Source: Caenorhabditis remanei (lineage: Eukaryota; Nematoda; Chromadorea; Rhabditida; Rhabditidae). From it: a DNA stretch of 64,000 bases. Within the stretch, counting starts at the first letter, position 1, and every line of letters begins with the position of its first letter. Below are positions 54,101 to 63,366 of the stretch, one piece after another. Where the stretch lies: the NCBI RefSeq assembly GCF_010183535.1, contig NC_071328.1, positions 14,508,001-14,572,000 of the forward strand. The letters run 5' to 3'. The notes under the pieces are model-generated. The model did not search any database. It was given only the letters and a program-made list of their open reading frames with translations, and was not told where the DNA came from. Made by a program: the position numbers and the translations under genes.

Positions 54101-57100
54101 TTAGATCCAAAATTCATGGAAAAACGGAGAAAATAACGCATTTTTGAGCCTCTGATAGACTGAAAATAGGAAATTCATCCTAAAATCGTGCTCTGAATGC
54201 AATTAATTTTTCCACCAAAAAATCAATTGAAACGTCGCCTAAAAGCAATTTTCGATGCTCCTGGAGATCAAAAAGAGAAGAGCTTGATCCGAACTACAAA
54301 CAACTTTCTCTCTTCTCTTCACTTTTCAACTCTAAACACGCCTGATCAACGATCAAGGAAGGAGAGAATGAGAAAGCAGCTGTTATCATTCTCTTAGTTA
54401 GTTATTTGGGAAGAAGGGAAGGCGAAAAATAAGAAAAAACGTAGAAAATCGATTAGATCTTCGAAAAATATAATAGAAAAACGGAGAGATCAAGTAGATC
54501 AAACTAGAGTATAGTCGTGGTGGAATTGATCTACTAGCAGTTTCTTTTTGATGTCAAAAATACGGGTTTTTACACGAAAAAATAGCAGAGAAAATGGGTT
54601 TTTGAGCAAATTTCAGCTGGAAATAAGATTAAGAAACCGAAAATCTAGTTTTTCTAGGAAAATCTCTCTAAAAAGTCGGATTTTCACTCAAAAAGTGGGT
54701 TTTCAGACTTTTCACAAGATTTTCAACGTTTTCTGGTGAAAAAATTGCTTGAAAATCTCATTTTTCGTCTGAAAATTTGAATTTCCGCTTTAAAAATGTG
54801 AAGGAACGCCTCCTGCCTCAAAAATGTCTGAAAATCTAGATTTTTGTCAAATTTCAGTACTTTTATGCCAGAAAGCATTAAAAATGACCGAATCGAGAGT
54901 CTGGTGCACCTTTGACGCGTTTTCAATGCAATCAGATTCGCGGAAAAGAGGTGAAGGCACGCCAGACCCGTGAAAATTGAGATATATGCGATTCGAAGCG
55001 CGGAAAAGGCGCCCCAGATTCGTAATATTTGAGACTTTGACGATTCGAAACGCACCGAAGGCGCGCCAGCCCCTGAAAACTGTGAATTCTGGAATTTTTT
55101 TAACGCGTCAAAGGCGCGCCAGAGAGTATAAAAATGACCGATTCGAGAGTCTGGTGCACCTTCGGCGCGTTTTTAAAAGTCACAATTAACTCAAAAATGA
55201 CCGTATACTTCCAGATACTACTGTAACTACAGTAATCTTAAGATCAGCAGCTGGCGTGCCTTTGACGCGTTTGTATCGTCGTATAATCCATCTGGGCGAG
55301 TTTCTGGCGCACCTTTGACGCGTTTCAAACAAAATTCGAAGAAAAACTGATTTTTGTGGCCATTTTTCGCCCAAAAAGTATAGATTTTTGATAAAAACTT
55401 CTCCATTTTCGAACCAAAAATCTTTTTTTGAACGAGAGATAGAAGAAAAGTAGAGTAGATCAAATGAAAGAGACAAAAAGGGGAAGTGACTTTCGTTATC
55501 ATTTTCTTCTTCAAAAAACAGAAAATGGGGATGATTTTCACGTGTTTCACTATGATATAGCAAAAAATCTGAAATTTAAGACAGATTTTCAGCAAAAGTT
55601 GTGTCAAATCATACCAAAATCATCGGGAATTCGTCTAAAAATCTGGAAACCTGGAATTTCAGCTAGATTTTCAGCAAACTTGGGTCGAAATTAGGTGAAA
55701 ATTATCAATTTTCAATGATTTTGACAATGAAAATCAAACTTTTCAGCGATTTTAAGCCATTTCTGACTGATTTTCAACGATTTTCAGTCAAAATATCTCA
55801 AAAATAGCTGATTTTTGGGCGATTTTCGACTCCAATCATGCCAAAATTCTCTTAGAAACAAAAATGAACGATGCGATGACCATCGAGACGACTTCTTTTA
55901 GTCTTCTGTTCGATTTTGGCATCGTCACCAGATGACGAGACGCAGATGAGAAGACGCAACACATACATATTATTGTCATAAATCATGATTAAGATACGTC
56001 GAACGGTCAGAAGAGTACAACAATTTTTGTTCGTTGGGTTATTTGAAAACGCGTCAAAGGCGCGCCAAACGAGAGAAAACGGCGAATCGGGGTTTTTGAG
56101 TGAAAATGACGAATTTTGGCCGTTTTTAACCCAAAAACCTAATTTCGCGCCACAGGCGCGCCAGCTGCTGTTATTCCGAGAGTCTGGTGCACCTTTGACG
56201 CGTAAAAAGAGGTGTCAAACGCGTCAAAGGTGCCCCAGATTTGCCTAAACAGAGAATTAGGTTATTAAAACACGTCAAAGGTGCGCCAGCTTAGCATAAA
56301 TAGAGTTAGGCGAATCAAAGCGCGCTAAAGACACGCCAGGCCTGTGAAAACGGCGATTTCGGACATTTAAAACGCGCCAAAGGTGCGCCAGAGAGCATGA
56401 AAATTACCGATTCGAGAGTCTGGTGCACCTTTGACGCGTTTTCAATAGCCTCAATTTACTCAAAAATGACCGTAGACTTCCAGATACTGTAACAACTACA
56501 GTAATCTTAAAATCAGCAGCTGGCGTGCCTTTGACGCCTCTAACCTGGTTTCTGGTCAGGCGCACCTTTGACGCGGTTTATGAAATTTTTAGAGTATTTG
56601 GATAGAAAAATCAGATTTCAGAAGTGATTTTGGCACTAAAAACGTTGAAAAGAAGCGATTAAAGCTAGGAAAACCGTATTTTTCAACAAAACAAACTCGA
56701 AATCGTATTTTCTCAGTCAATTTCAGACCATTTTCAACCGATTTTGACCATATTTTTTGCTATTTTCACAGTATTTTCAGACAAAACACCTCATTTTTCG
56801 CGGATTTTCCTCATTTTCAGACGATTTTTATAGATTTTCAGCCAAATTCTCACCCCCTTTTCCGAATTCCAGCGGTGTCGAGTAAACTTCCTCTCTGGAT
56901 GCCTTTCGTTTCGGTGTTGCCACATCTGAAAATGCGTTTATTTAGGCTCCGCCCACTTAGACTTAAACTGTTCCAGAAGCTCCGCCCATTTAGGCTTATA
57001 TTAATACAGAAGCTCCGCCCATTTAGGCTTATATTAATACAGAAGCTCCGCCCATTTAGGCTTAAAGCAGTGAAAAGCTCCGCCCACTTAGGCTCATAGT

Positions 57101-60100
57101 ATTTCTGAAGCTCCGCCCATTTAGGCTTAAGTTATTAAAGAGACTCCGCCCATTTAGGCTTAAAGCAGTGAAAAGCTCCGCCCACTTCGGCTTAAGAAGC
57201 TCCGCCCACTTAGGGTAACAGTGTCTTTGAAGCCCCGCCCACTTAGGCTTACAGTATTTCCGAAGCTCCGCCTCCTTAGGCTTGAAGTATTTCTGAAGCT
57301 CCGCCCACTTCGGGTAAAAGTTTTGATGAAGCTCCGCCCACTTAGGCTTGAAGTACTTCTGAAGCTCCGCCCACTTAGGGTAAAAGTGTCTTTGAAGACC
57401 CGCCCACTCAGGCTTATAGTATTTCTGAAGCTCCGCCCACTTAGGCTTGAAGTATTTCTGAAGCTCCGCCCACTTTGGGTAAAAGTTTTGATGAAGCTCC
57501 GCCCACTTTGGCTTAAGAAGCTCCGCCCACTTAGGCTTATAGTATTTCTGAAGCTCCGCCCACTTAGGCTTGAAGTATTTCTGAAGCTCCGCCCACTTTG
57601 GCTTTGAGTATTCCAGAGGCTCCACCCACTTAGGGTAAGCGTGTTTCTGAAGCTCCGCCCACTTCGGCTTGAGAAGCTCCGCCCACTTAGGCTTATAGTA
57701 TTTCTGAAGCTCCGCCCACTTTGGCTTTGAGTATTCCAGAGGCTCCACCCACTTAGGGTAAGCGTGTTTCTGAAGCTCCGCCCACTTCGGCTTGAGAAGC
57801 TCCGCCCACTTAGGCTTATAGTATTTCTGAAGCTCCGCCCATTTAGGCTTATAGTATTTCCGAAGCTCCGCCCCCTTAGGCTTGAAGTATTTCTGAAGCT
57901 CCGCCCATTTAGACTTAAGCTCCGCCCACTTTTAGGTACCTACCGTCTTCATTCGCACTGTAATAAATCTCTCCGGACGTTGAGCGTGTCACAAGTTTCG
58001 GGGGTACGGTAGGTGGGCGGACGTCCTGAAAATATTGGGAATTAGGCCCGTTTTTAGGCCTTGTCAGGCCCGTTTTTATGATAATTTTGCAATTTTTGGG
58101 CTAATTTGAGCCAAAATTTTCACTTTTTTTGTCTGAAACTCCGCCCACTTACCGCAGTCGTTCCACTCTTCCGGAGTGGTGTTCCATGAGTCCGTTCAAT
58201 GTGTTCACTGACCGGTTTGAATACTGATTGTCTCAAATTACGAATTGGTGTGGAGGCGAGTGGTTGTGATGGCAGAATTATGGCTATTGGTGGACCATCT
58301 GGAAGAAGAAAAAGATAGGCCACGCCCACTTTTAGGTGGTCAAATTGCAAAAAGATAGGCCACGCCCACTTTTTAGCTTGTGTGTGAGGTGCAGAAACGG
58401 TTAATTTTGCAATTTTTTGGTGAAAAAGAGGGGCGGAGCTTGCCAAACAGACCCCGCCCACTTTTTGCAGCAATGTTTGGACAAGGTCACGCCCACTGTT
58501 CCAGCAGGTTTAAAGAAGAAATGATGATTGAAAAGGGGCGGAGTTTGATCTAGGCTCCGCCCACTTTACCCGTTTTGGAGCGCGAAATGCATTTCTTTTT
58601 GCACAAAAATTGGAAATGAGAGTAGGCAACATAGACTCCGCCCCTTTTCTGCATTTTTGAGATTTAAATTCTCAAAAAAATCGTCGAAAATGGGGGCGTG
58701 GCTTACACTGACTCCGCCTACTTTCCAGAACTCCTAATGATGGGCGGAGCCTACTTTCCTAATCTGAACCGAAAAGTGGGCGGAGCTTCAGCAATTTTTA
58801 AAACTGTTTAAGCTTAAGCTCCGCCCTCTTTTCCTTTATAAACCGGTGGAAACAGTGAGCTTGGCTTGTTACAAAAAGTGGGCGGAGCCTGTATTAAACT
58901 CCGCCCCTCGTTTTCCACAAATCGGAAAATTAGCCTTTTCCGGAGCCCAAACACCAGCTAAAAGGTGGGCGTGGTCTCTGAAAAGTTGGAAAATAGGGGC
59001 GGAGCCTGAGATAGGCTCCGCCCACTTTGACACCTACCATTAACTCTGTCCATTCCCATCGCCATCGATGCGAAATGAATTCTTTTCCGTGGACTGGGCG
59101 GAGCCACGGAGGCTCCGCCCCCTTCTTCTGGACGTCCGCGTTTTTTCATCGGTGATGACGATGACGTCATCTTCTTCATTGGACTCTTCTGTGGAGAGGA
59201 GGCTCCGCCCCCTACCGATGCTCCGCGAAGTGGGCGTGTCCGTTGAGGAGTGAGAATGGGCGGGGCGTCGTCGTTGGTGGATATCGATTGGAGGAGAGAC
59301 TGAAAAAATCGGGGATTTTCAGGGAAAAATGGATTGGGAAAACTGAAAATTTGATATTTTTGAAGCGATTTTCAGTCACAAATTGCTAGAAAATTCGTTA
59401 AAATTTGTATGTTTAGTGGGCGGAGCCTAATTTTGGGGGTTTTTCATTGATTTTTGTGGTTTTTGGAGGCGGAGCTTAGGGTTTCTAGGGATTTTACGCA
59501 GAAATAAGAGAAAAATTGGGCAATTTCTAGCAATTTTCCGGTCTTTTTTTCAGGCTCCGCCCACTTTTCAGGTCTTTCTAAGCTCCGCCCACTTTTCAGG
59601 CTCCGCCCCGTCAAAATCTCATTTAAAACCTAAAAAATGACACAAAACTCCGTCATTCTCAGTCTAACACTGCCCCAAATTAGGCTCCGCCCACTGCTTA
59701 GGTTCTTTTGAGGCTCCGCCTACTTTTAAAGGCATTTTTTAAACCACGCCCACTTTTAAGGCTCTTTTCAAGCTCCGCCCATTTCTAACGTTCTTTTTAG
59801 GCTCCGCCCACTTTTTTAGGCTCCACCCACTTTTGAAACTCCGCCCATTTTTTACCCTTTTCATAAGTTCCGCCTACTTTTAGTCTCCGCCCACTTTTAA
59901 GGCTCTTTTCAAGCTCCGCCCATTTCTAAGGTACTCTATAAGCTCCGCCCATTTCTAGCGTTCTTTCTAGGCTCCGCCCACTTTCAAGCCTCCACCCACC
60001 GTCATCGACGTCGTCCGCTTTCTCTTCAACACGGGCGTCTCCTTCATCTCGACATCTTCTGATTCTTTCGGGAAGACTCCGCCCACTCCACAAGCTCCGC

Positions 60101-63100
60101 CCACTTCACTCAAAGCTCCGCCCACCGACCCAGACCGTCTCATCGTCGTTTTTTTGGGTGATTCCGATTGTCTGCGTGTCCGTTCGGCGGTCCGACGGAG
60201 CAACATAGATCCACTGGCACTTCTGATGAGTCCTGGAGCTCCAGATGCTCCAGAATCCGATTCAGAAGACGTCAGTGACGGCGGCGGTGTCGTATTTCCA
60301 GAATTCTCCATTTTTTCCACTTTTTTCGTCGAAAAACTCGTCGGAAATCCTTCGACTAGTTGCATTTGATCACTTGGCTCTATTCTAAAAGGGGCGGGGC
60401 CTCCTCCTGCTCGTCGGGGCTCCGCGGAGGCGTGGCGAAGCGTCGAGACGCTCCGCCCACTTCTTGGAATGTATTGTTTCGCGTAGATATTTGTTGTTGT
60501 TGAGGGGGCGGAGCTTAATGGAGCAGCGGATGGTGCTCGAGTCGTTGTTGTTGTCAGATTGACCATTGAAGCGGAATGAATCAGTTTGGTGGAGGAATTC
60601 GATGGTTTTAGCTGAAAATTACAGAAAAATTGCTTGAAATCGGTAAAAATTGGTCAAAATGGTCGAAAATCTGGCTGAAAATCGATTGAAGACGGTGAAA
60701 AGAGCTGAAAGCTAAGGAAATGGGGTGGAAAACGTTGATTTTCGAACAAAAAACTGACCAGAAAAAGCCTTTGACCAGAAAAAGCCTAGATTTTGTTCTA
60801 AAAACTTAATTTTTCAATGAAAAAATCAATTTTTAGTTCAAAAATGTATTCAAAACCATTTTCATTAAAATTGATCTGGAATTCTGTGTAAGTTGCTAAA
60901 ATCAATTCTAACTTGTCTAAATCAGTACTCGTTATTTTAATCGTTAATTTAAAGCGCGTCAAAGGAACGCCAGATGCGCAAAAACAGTGAATTTGGCCAT
61001 TTAAAACGCGTCAAAGGCTCCCCAGTTCCACAAAAAATGACCGATTCGAGAGTCTGGTGCACCTTTGACGCGTTTTCAATAGTCTCAATTTACTAAAAAT
61101 ATGACCGTATACTTCCAGATTTCCTGTAACTACAGTAATCTTAAGATCAGCAGCTGGCGTGCCTTTGACGCGTTTGTATCATTTTATAATCCCTCTGGGC
61201 GAGTTTCTGGCGCACCTTTGACGCGTTTTCAATAGTCTCAATTTACTGAAAAATTACCGTATACTTCCAGATACTACTGTGTTAATCTGAGCGAGTTGAT
61301 CTGGAAATATGTATCAAAATTTGAGTTAATTGACTCCATTTCGCACAAAAAATAAATTTCAATTTTCTACAATTTAAGAATGATTTCAATCAATTTCTGA
61401 CGATTTCAGCTATTATTGAGTTTATCTGCACCCATTTTTCCCCCAAAACTCTTACTAGGGAAGGTCATGGGCTCGGTCTGGAGTTATGGGCCGTGACCTA
61501 TATCGTTTGAAAGCTGAAATCACGCTGATTCCAAATATATATTCAGTTTTTGCCCTCGAGGCCTGATATTCGAGAAAAACAAGGTTAAAGCTCGGAAAAA
61601 TGACAAATTATTGCCTTTCTGACACGCGAAAATCGCTAGAAAGTTTCAAAACATTTTTCGCGTGTCAGAAAGGCAATAATTTGTCATTTTTCCAATCTTT
61701 AACCTTCTTTTTCTTGAATACCAGGCCTCGAAGGCAAAAACTGAATACATATTTGGAATCAGCATTTTCTCAGCTTTCCAATGATATAGGTCACGAACCA
61801 TAACTCCAGACCGAGTCCATGACCTTCCCTAGTTAGTTTTCTCGGAACTGTTGTTGATCCACCATGAATCCAATTAGAAACTAATTTAACCAGATGGAAA
61901 AGTACATCAATTGATACAAAACTAGCTAAATTCAGTATGATTTTTGCGCAAATCCAAAGTTATTAAATTTTTTGTCAGGATTGATTCGAAAATGGATCGG
62001 ATTGATGTGGAAATATGTATTAAAATGAATCCATACAGGCTAAATCGGTTAAAAATCCGTTTTCAACCATAAAATTTTGGTTGAAAACACGGCCCGACTT
62101 AAAAAAGGTACCTATTTTTTACCAATTTTTTTGAAATTTTACATTAAAAATTTCAATTTTTTGATGCATAACTAGCTTTTGATTGAATTCTGAAGTATAG
62201 TCAAAAATTCGGCATTTTTGGAAAAAAAAACCTATTTTTGACCTAAAAACTCTAATTTTCTTAGTTTTCAACCTAAACTCGCTCCACCCAAAACACTCTA
62301 AATTTTGAATCTAAATTCAACTACAATCGCTGAAAAAAGACTGAAAATCACTCAAAAACAAGATTTTCAGCTCGAAAACCCAAGCGCCGCCTCTAAAAAT
62401 AACTAAAAGTAACTATAAATCTGACTAGAATCATTATATTTATGGAATCTGCTGAAATTCAATATATACAATTTAAACTTACTGAAAATTTTCTATAATT
62501 ACTCAATCTGGTCCCTAATTACCATCTAATTAGTCTCCTATCAGATAGATATTAGGCAACTTGTCAAATCTCATCTAATCCGCCGACAAATAAATGCTAA
62601 TTACTCCTAATTACTCTTGATTGAACTCTAATTAGTCTAGAACGAAATTTGCTGTAAATCAGTAGATCAAAGTCTCGAAATTATCGATTTTCATCAAAAA
62701 TTTTCGATTTTTGGCTGTAAATGATTGAAAAAAGCCCAATTTTTAGTGAAAATCAATATTTTGTAATCCTTACTTTCCAATTTCTATCCTTAACATGATT
62801 TTTATTGAAAAAATCGAATTTTTAGACTAAAAATTGAGTTTTTTGGTGAAAAATCTATTTTTTCAGGGTTTCCCGGTCAAAAATACGGTTTTTTCGCCGA
62901 AAATCAAGTTTTCAGTGCCAAAACCAACGTTTTTCATCTTATTTCCTTATCTTTCAGCTCTTATCAATTGAAAAATCGATTTTCCACGTCACAACACACA
63001 ATTTTGGCCTAAAATTGATAAAAAATAGCTCAAAATGCGTGAAATTTTCTGGAGAATCTTATAGAGCCAACATCAATTATCAATTATCGATTTTTTTTCC

Positions 63101-63366
63101 GGGGACACGTGATTTTAATATTTTTTTGAAATTTTTTTTCAAAAATTACTTTTTGAGTTTCTTGAGGAGGTTTCACTGCCATTTCCAGCTGACTCGATCC
63201 TTTCTGACGTTGCAAACCGCCCTTTGGTTTCGGTGGACTCGGTGTGAATCGATCGGCCTGGAATTTCAAAAAAAAAGTTTTTTTTGGAAATTTTTTTTCA
63301 AAAAATATTTTTACTTACCTTGACAGGAACCCGCGGACCCAGAGGTTTTTCCGGTGGATGAAACAT
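39120..63366 (-). CDS. CSRNP/AXUD1-family cysteine/serine-rich nuclear protein
   Basis: Exons in coding order: 63319-63366, 63150-63257, 60000-60611, 59038-59299, 58153-58298, 57944-58025, 56854-56925, 46126-46343, 43969-44335, 41532-42226, 40057-40377, 39120-39275; phases agree throughout (3,087 nt, about 1,028 codons). The family call rests on exon 10: KIRFSGLDVHYFDRLQGSLT (residues ~645-664) matches the family's RVRFD-VTVYYF-RRQG block. It is followed by a cysteine-rich segment (~766-806) with ten cysteines, including CGCDCPNGACDPLTCQCSLD and NPEGRSF. A KKRGRP AT-hook-like core lies at ~308-313 with basic stretches nearby, and the C-terminus is acidic. Family members are nuclear, sequence-specific DNA-binding transcription regulators. 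The N-terminal ~600 residues are low-complexity (S, T, P) and longer than in vertebrate relatives. The ATG sits directly at an acceptor (TTTTCAG-ATG), so the true 5' end may be a trans-splice site there or lie further upstream. Extra exons in the 10.5-kb intron are not excluded. Confidence 0.85.
39330..39890. repeat. Four ~144-bp tandem units in last CSRNP intron
   Basis: The word AGTCCCC(C/T) with GGTTGGTGGCCTAGAAATCC upstream recurs at 39437, 39581, 39726 and 39870. Units contain CAGGAAACTGAAAAATTC and AAAATGAGTATAA. The rest of the intron up to 40056 is AT-rich with no exon seen. Confidence 0.75.
40390..41525. repeat. Intron packed with AGGCTCCGCCC(C/A) motifs
   Basis: More than 30 copies of (T/A)GGCTCCGCCC followed by ACTTT or CCTTT, all in the same orientation on the plus strand, spaced ~25-50 bp with CTCAT and TTTCCCC between them. 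It fills the intron between exons 10 and 11. Confidence 0.85.
42290..43790. repeat. Cluster of CGCGTCAAAGGCGCGCCAG motifs in CSRNP intron 9
   Basis: Over 15 copies in both orientations (for example 42405, 42605, 42665, 42718, 42880, 42980, 43075), mixed with AATTTTGACTGAAAAT-type AT-rich words. Short frames across it are motif artefacts. Confidence 0.75.
44936..47824. repeat. Inverted repeat with ~455-bp arms around CSRNP exon 8
   Basis: The left arm 44936-45390 and right arm 47371-47824 are reverse complements with few differences (for example GAAAATTGAAGCATTTTGAT and its complement at the outer ends, and CTCAATTATTGAGTGAAAAA inside). A weaker inverted match continues inward (about 45475-45600 against 47165-47270). 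The ~2-kb loop contains exon 46126-46343. Confidence 0.75.
46470..47000. other. Intron spacer, AT-rich ~30-bp degenerate repeats
   Basis: Words like GATTTTCAGTC(A/T)(A/G)AAA repeat to about 46800. 46810-46960 is unlike its surroundings (AAAGACACGGAACTAGATGA, GGGGAGAGATATATTGAG). No frame or splice site was supported; it could hold a regulatory or noncoding element. Confidence 0.35.
47830..48480. repeat. CGCGTCAAAGG motifs and GA repeats in 10.5-kb intron
   Basis: Motif copies at about 48010, 48070, 48175, 48230, 48320 and 48410, with AGAGAGAGAGAGAAA near 47955 and a CTCTCTCAGTGAGAGAGAG palindrome near 47860. No exon seen. Confidence 0.6.
48590..49205. repeat. TCCTCGTGGACAAG array with perfect 178-bp tandem duplication
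   Basis: The motif (reverse complement of CACTTGTCCACGAGGACTAC) recurs about every 75-100 bp. 48671-48848 and 48849-49026 appear identical, and a third partial copy starts at 49027. The last two motifs (about 49127 and 49178) face each other and form a hairpin whose right arm holds the palindrome GTCCACGTGGAC. Confidence 0.8.
49259..49279 (+). repeat. Poly-G tract of 21
   Basis: Twenty-one consecutive G on the plus strand, in the intron of the minus-strand gene (so a C run in the transcript). Such tracts can form G-quadruplexes, are unstable without the FANCJ-type helicase DOG-1 in C. elegans, and are error-prone in assembly, so the exact length is uncertain. Confidence 0.85.
49440..50360. 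repeat. More CGCGTC motifs; otherwise AT-rich intron
   Basis: Copies at about 49443, 49500, 49550, 49600 and 49990. A GGAGAGACGCAGAGAAGCAG word is at about 49880. No exon supported. Confidence 0.5.
50507..50698. other. Three copies of GTATAGCAAGTGCGCTCTAC with tRNA-like core
   Basis: Copies at 50507, 50535 and 50677. The reverse complement GGTAGAGCGCACTTGC resembles a tRNA D-arm continuation, and GGTGGCGGAGTGTCTCAATGG (50565-50585) resembles an A-box region on the plus strand. No B box was found, so these are at most tRNA-like fragments. Confidence 0.3.
50870..51960. repeat. Degenerate satellite-like repeats
   Basis: Loosely tandem ~110-130-bp units with AGCCAATTTTGAGC(A/G)TTT, TCAGCCTGATTTTCA, AAAATGCTCCAAAA and GAGCTCCAAGAG. 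Frames on both strands show matching W-S-S-V-L-E-H-F words on the minus strand, a by-product of the repeat. Confidence 0.65.
51961..53082. other. Intron stretch with CGCGTC motifs; no exon supported
   Basis: The plus frame at 51924-52283 is interrupted by CTCTGTGTCTCTGTGTCTC and motif sequence and looks non-coding. The 52250-52520 block (GTCTGGTGCACCTTTGACGC ... CAGCTGGCGTGCC) is one copy of a composite repeat also at 47.15, 55.14, 56.4 and 61.04 kb. Confidence 0.45.
53083..54096. mobile_element. Long hAT-like element with GGAAGTCGGAAG minisatellite
   Basis: Ends CAGAGTTGCATAGAAGTG and TTCCATGCAACTCTG match the 1764-2269 element. The interior has ~30 units of TTATCCGGAAGTCGGAAGTG and GAAAAAACGCCCGGAAG, and the same unique spacer (CTCCAAGAGAAAA...TTTTTGGCTGA). 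The flanking octamers CTAGTCAG and GTATTTAG agree at only 5 of 8 positions, so the target duplication is decayed or absent. Confidence 0.7.
54880..56600. repeat. CGCGTC motif clusters and composite repeats in 10.5-kb intron
   Basis: Two clusters (54895-55330 and 56040-56580) with outward and inward pairs of the motif, and two copies of the composite unit containing TACTTCCAGATAC and CTACAGTAATCTTAAGATCA. 55331-56039 between them is AT-rich with no exon seen. Confidence 0.6.
56940..57925. repeat. 33-bp minisatellite of AAGCTCCGCCCACTTAGGCT
   Basis: About 30 units with AAGCTCCGCCCACTTAGG, many at 33 bp. Because 33 is a multiple of three, frames stay open on both strands (minus 57062-57748 encodes an 11-residue repeat KPKWAELQKYY; plus 57221-57607 also open). 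It lies within the intron between exons 6 and 7 of the CSRNP-like gene. The intron start carries an in-frame stop soon after the donor, so read-through into it is not productive. Confidence 0.8.
58300..58900. repeat. CTCCGCCC/GGGCGGAG motif cluster in intron
   Basis: Motif copies in both orientations (AGGCCACGCCCACTTTT twice at 58317 and 58357, GGGCGGAGCTTC, GACTCCGCCCC). The motif continues into the adjacent coding exon. Confidence 0.75.
59400..59995. repeat. CTCCGCCCACTTTT motif cluster in intron
   Basis: About 18 copies, nearly all in the plus orientation, with CTTTTAAGG or CTTTCAAGC spacers. It abuts exon 3, whose donor GTGGGT is itself part of a motif-like GGTGGGTGGAGGC stretch. Confidence 0.8.
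60960..61290. repeat. Composite CGCGTC repeat in CSRNP intron 2
   Basis: Contains GTCTGGTGCACCTTTGACGC, ATAGTCTCAATTTACT, CCGTATACTTCCAGA, CTGTAACTACAGTAATCTTA and AGCTGGCGTGCCTTTGACGC, in the same order as at 47.15, 52.33, 55.14 and 56.40 kb. Confidence 0.65.
61455..61832. mobile_element. Fully palindromic 378-bp MITE (Tourist-like)
   Basis: Ends CTAGGGAAGGTCATGG and CCATGACCTTCCCTAG, flanked by TTA on both sides, as expected for PIF/Harbinger (TWA) insertions. The arms pair almost to the centre (GACAAATTATTGCCTTTCTG / CAGAAAGGCAATAATTTGTC). Confidence 0.7.
61860..63149. other. AT-rich part of CSRNP intron 2; nothing supported
   Basis: Only loose TTTTTGG(C/T)TGAAAAT-type words. No exon, element ends or motif cluster was seen. 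Confidence 0.5.

Noticed and set aside
57062..57748. 228-codon minus-strand frame with K-P-K-W-A-E-L repeats as a protein gene
   Set aside because: It is fully explained by the 33-bp minisatellite, lies within an intron whose splice sites join phase-correct exons, and the opposite strand is open too.
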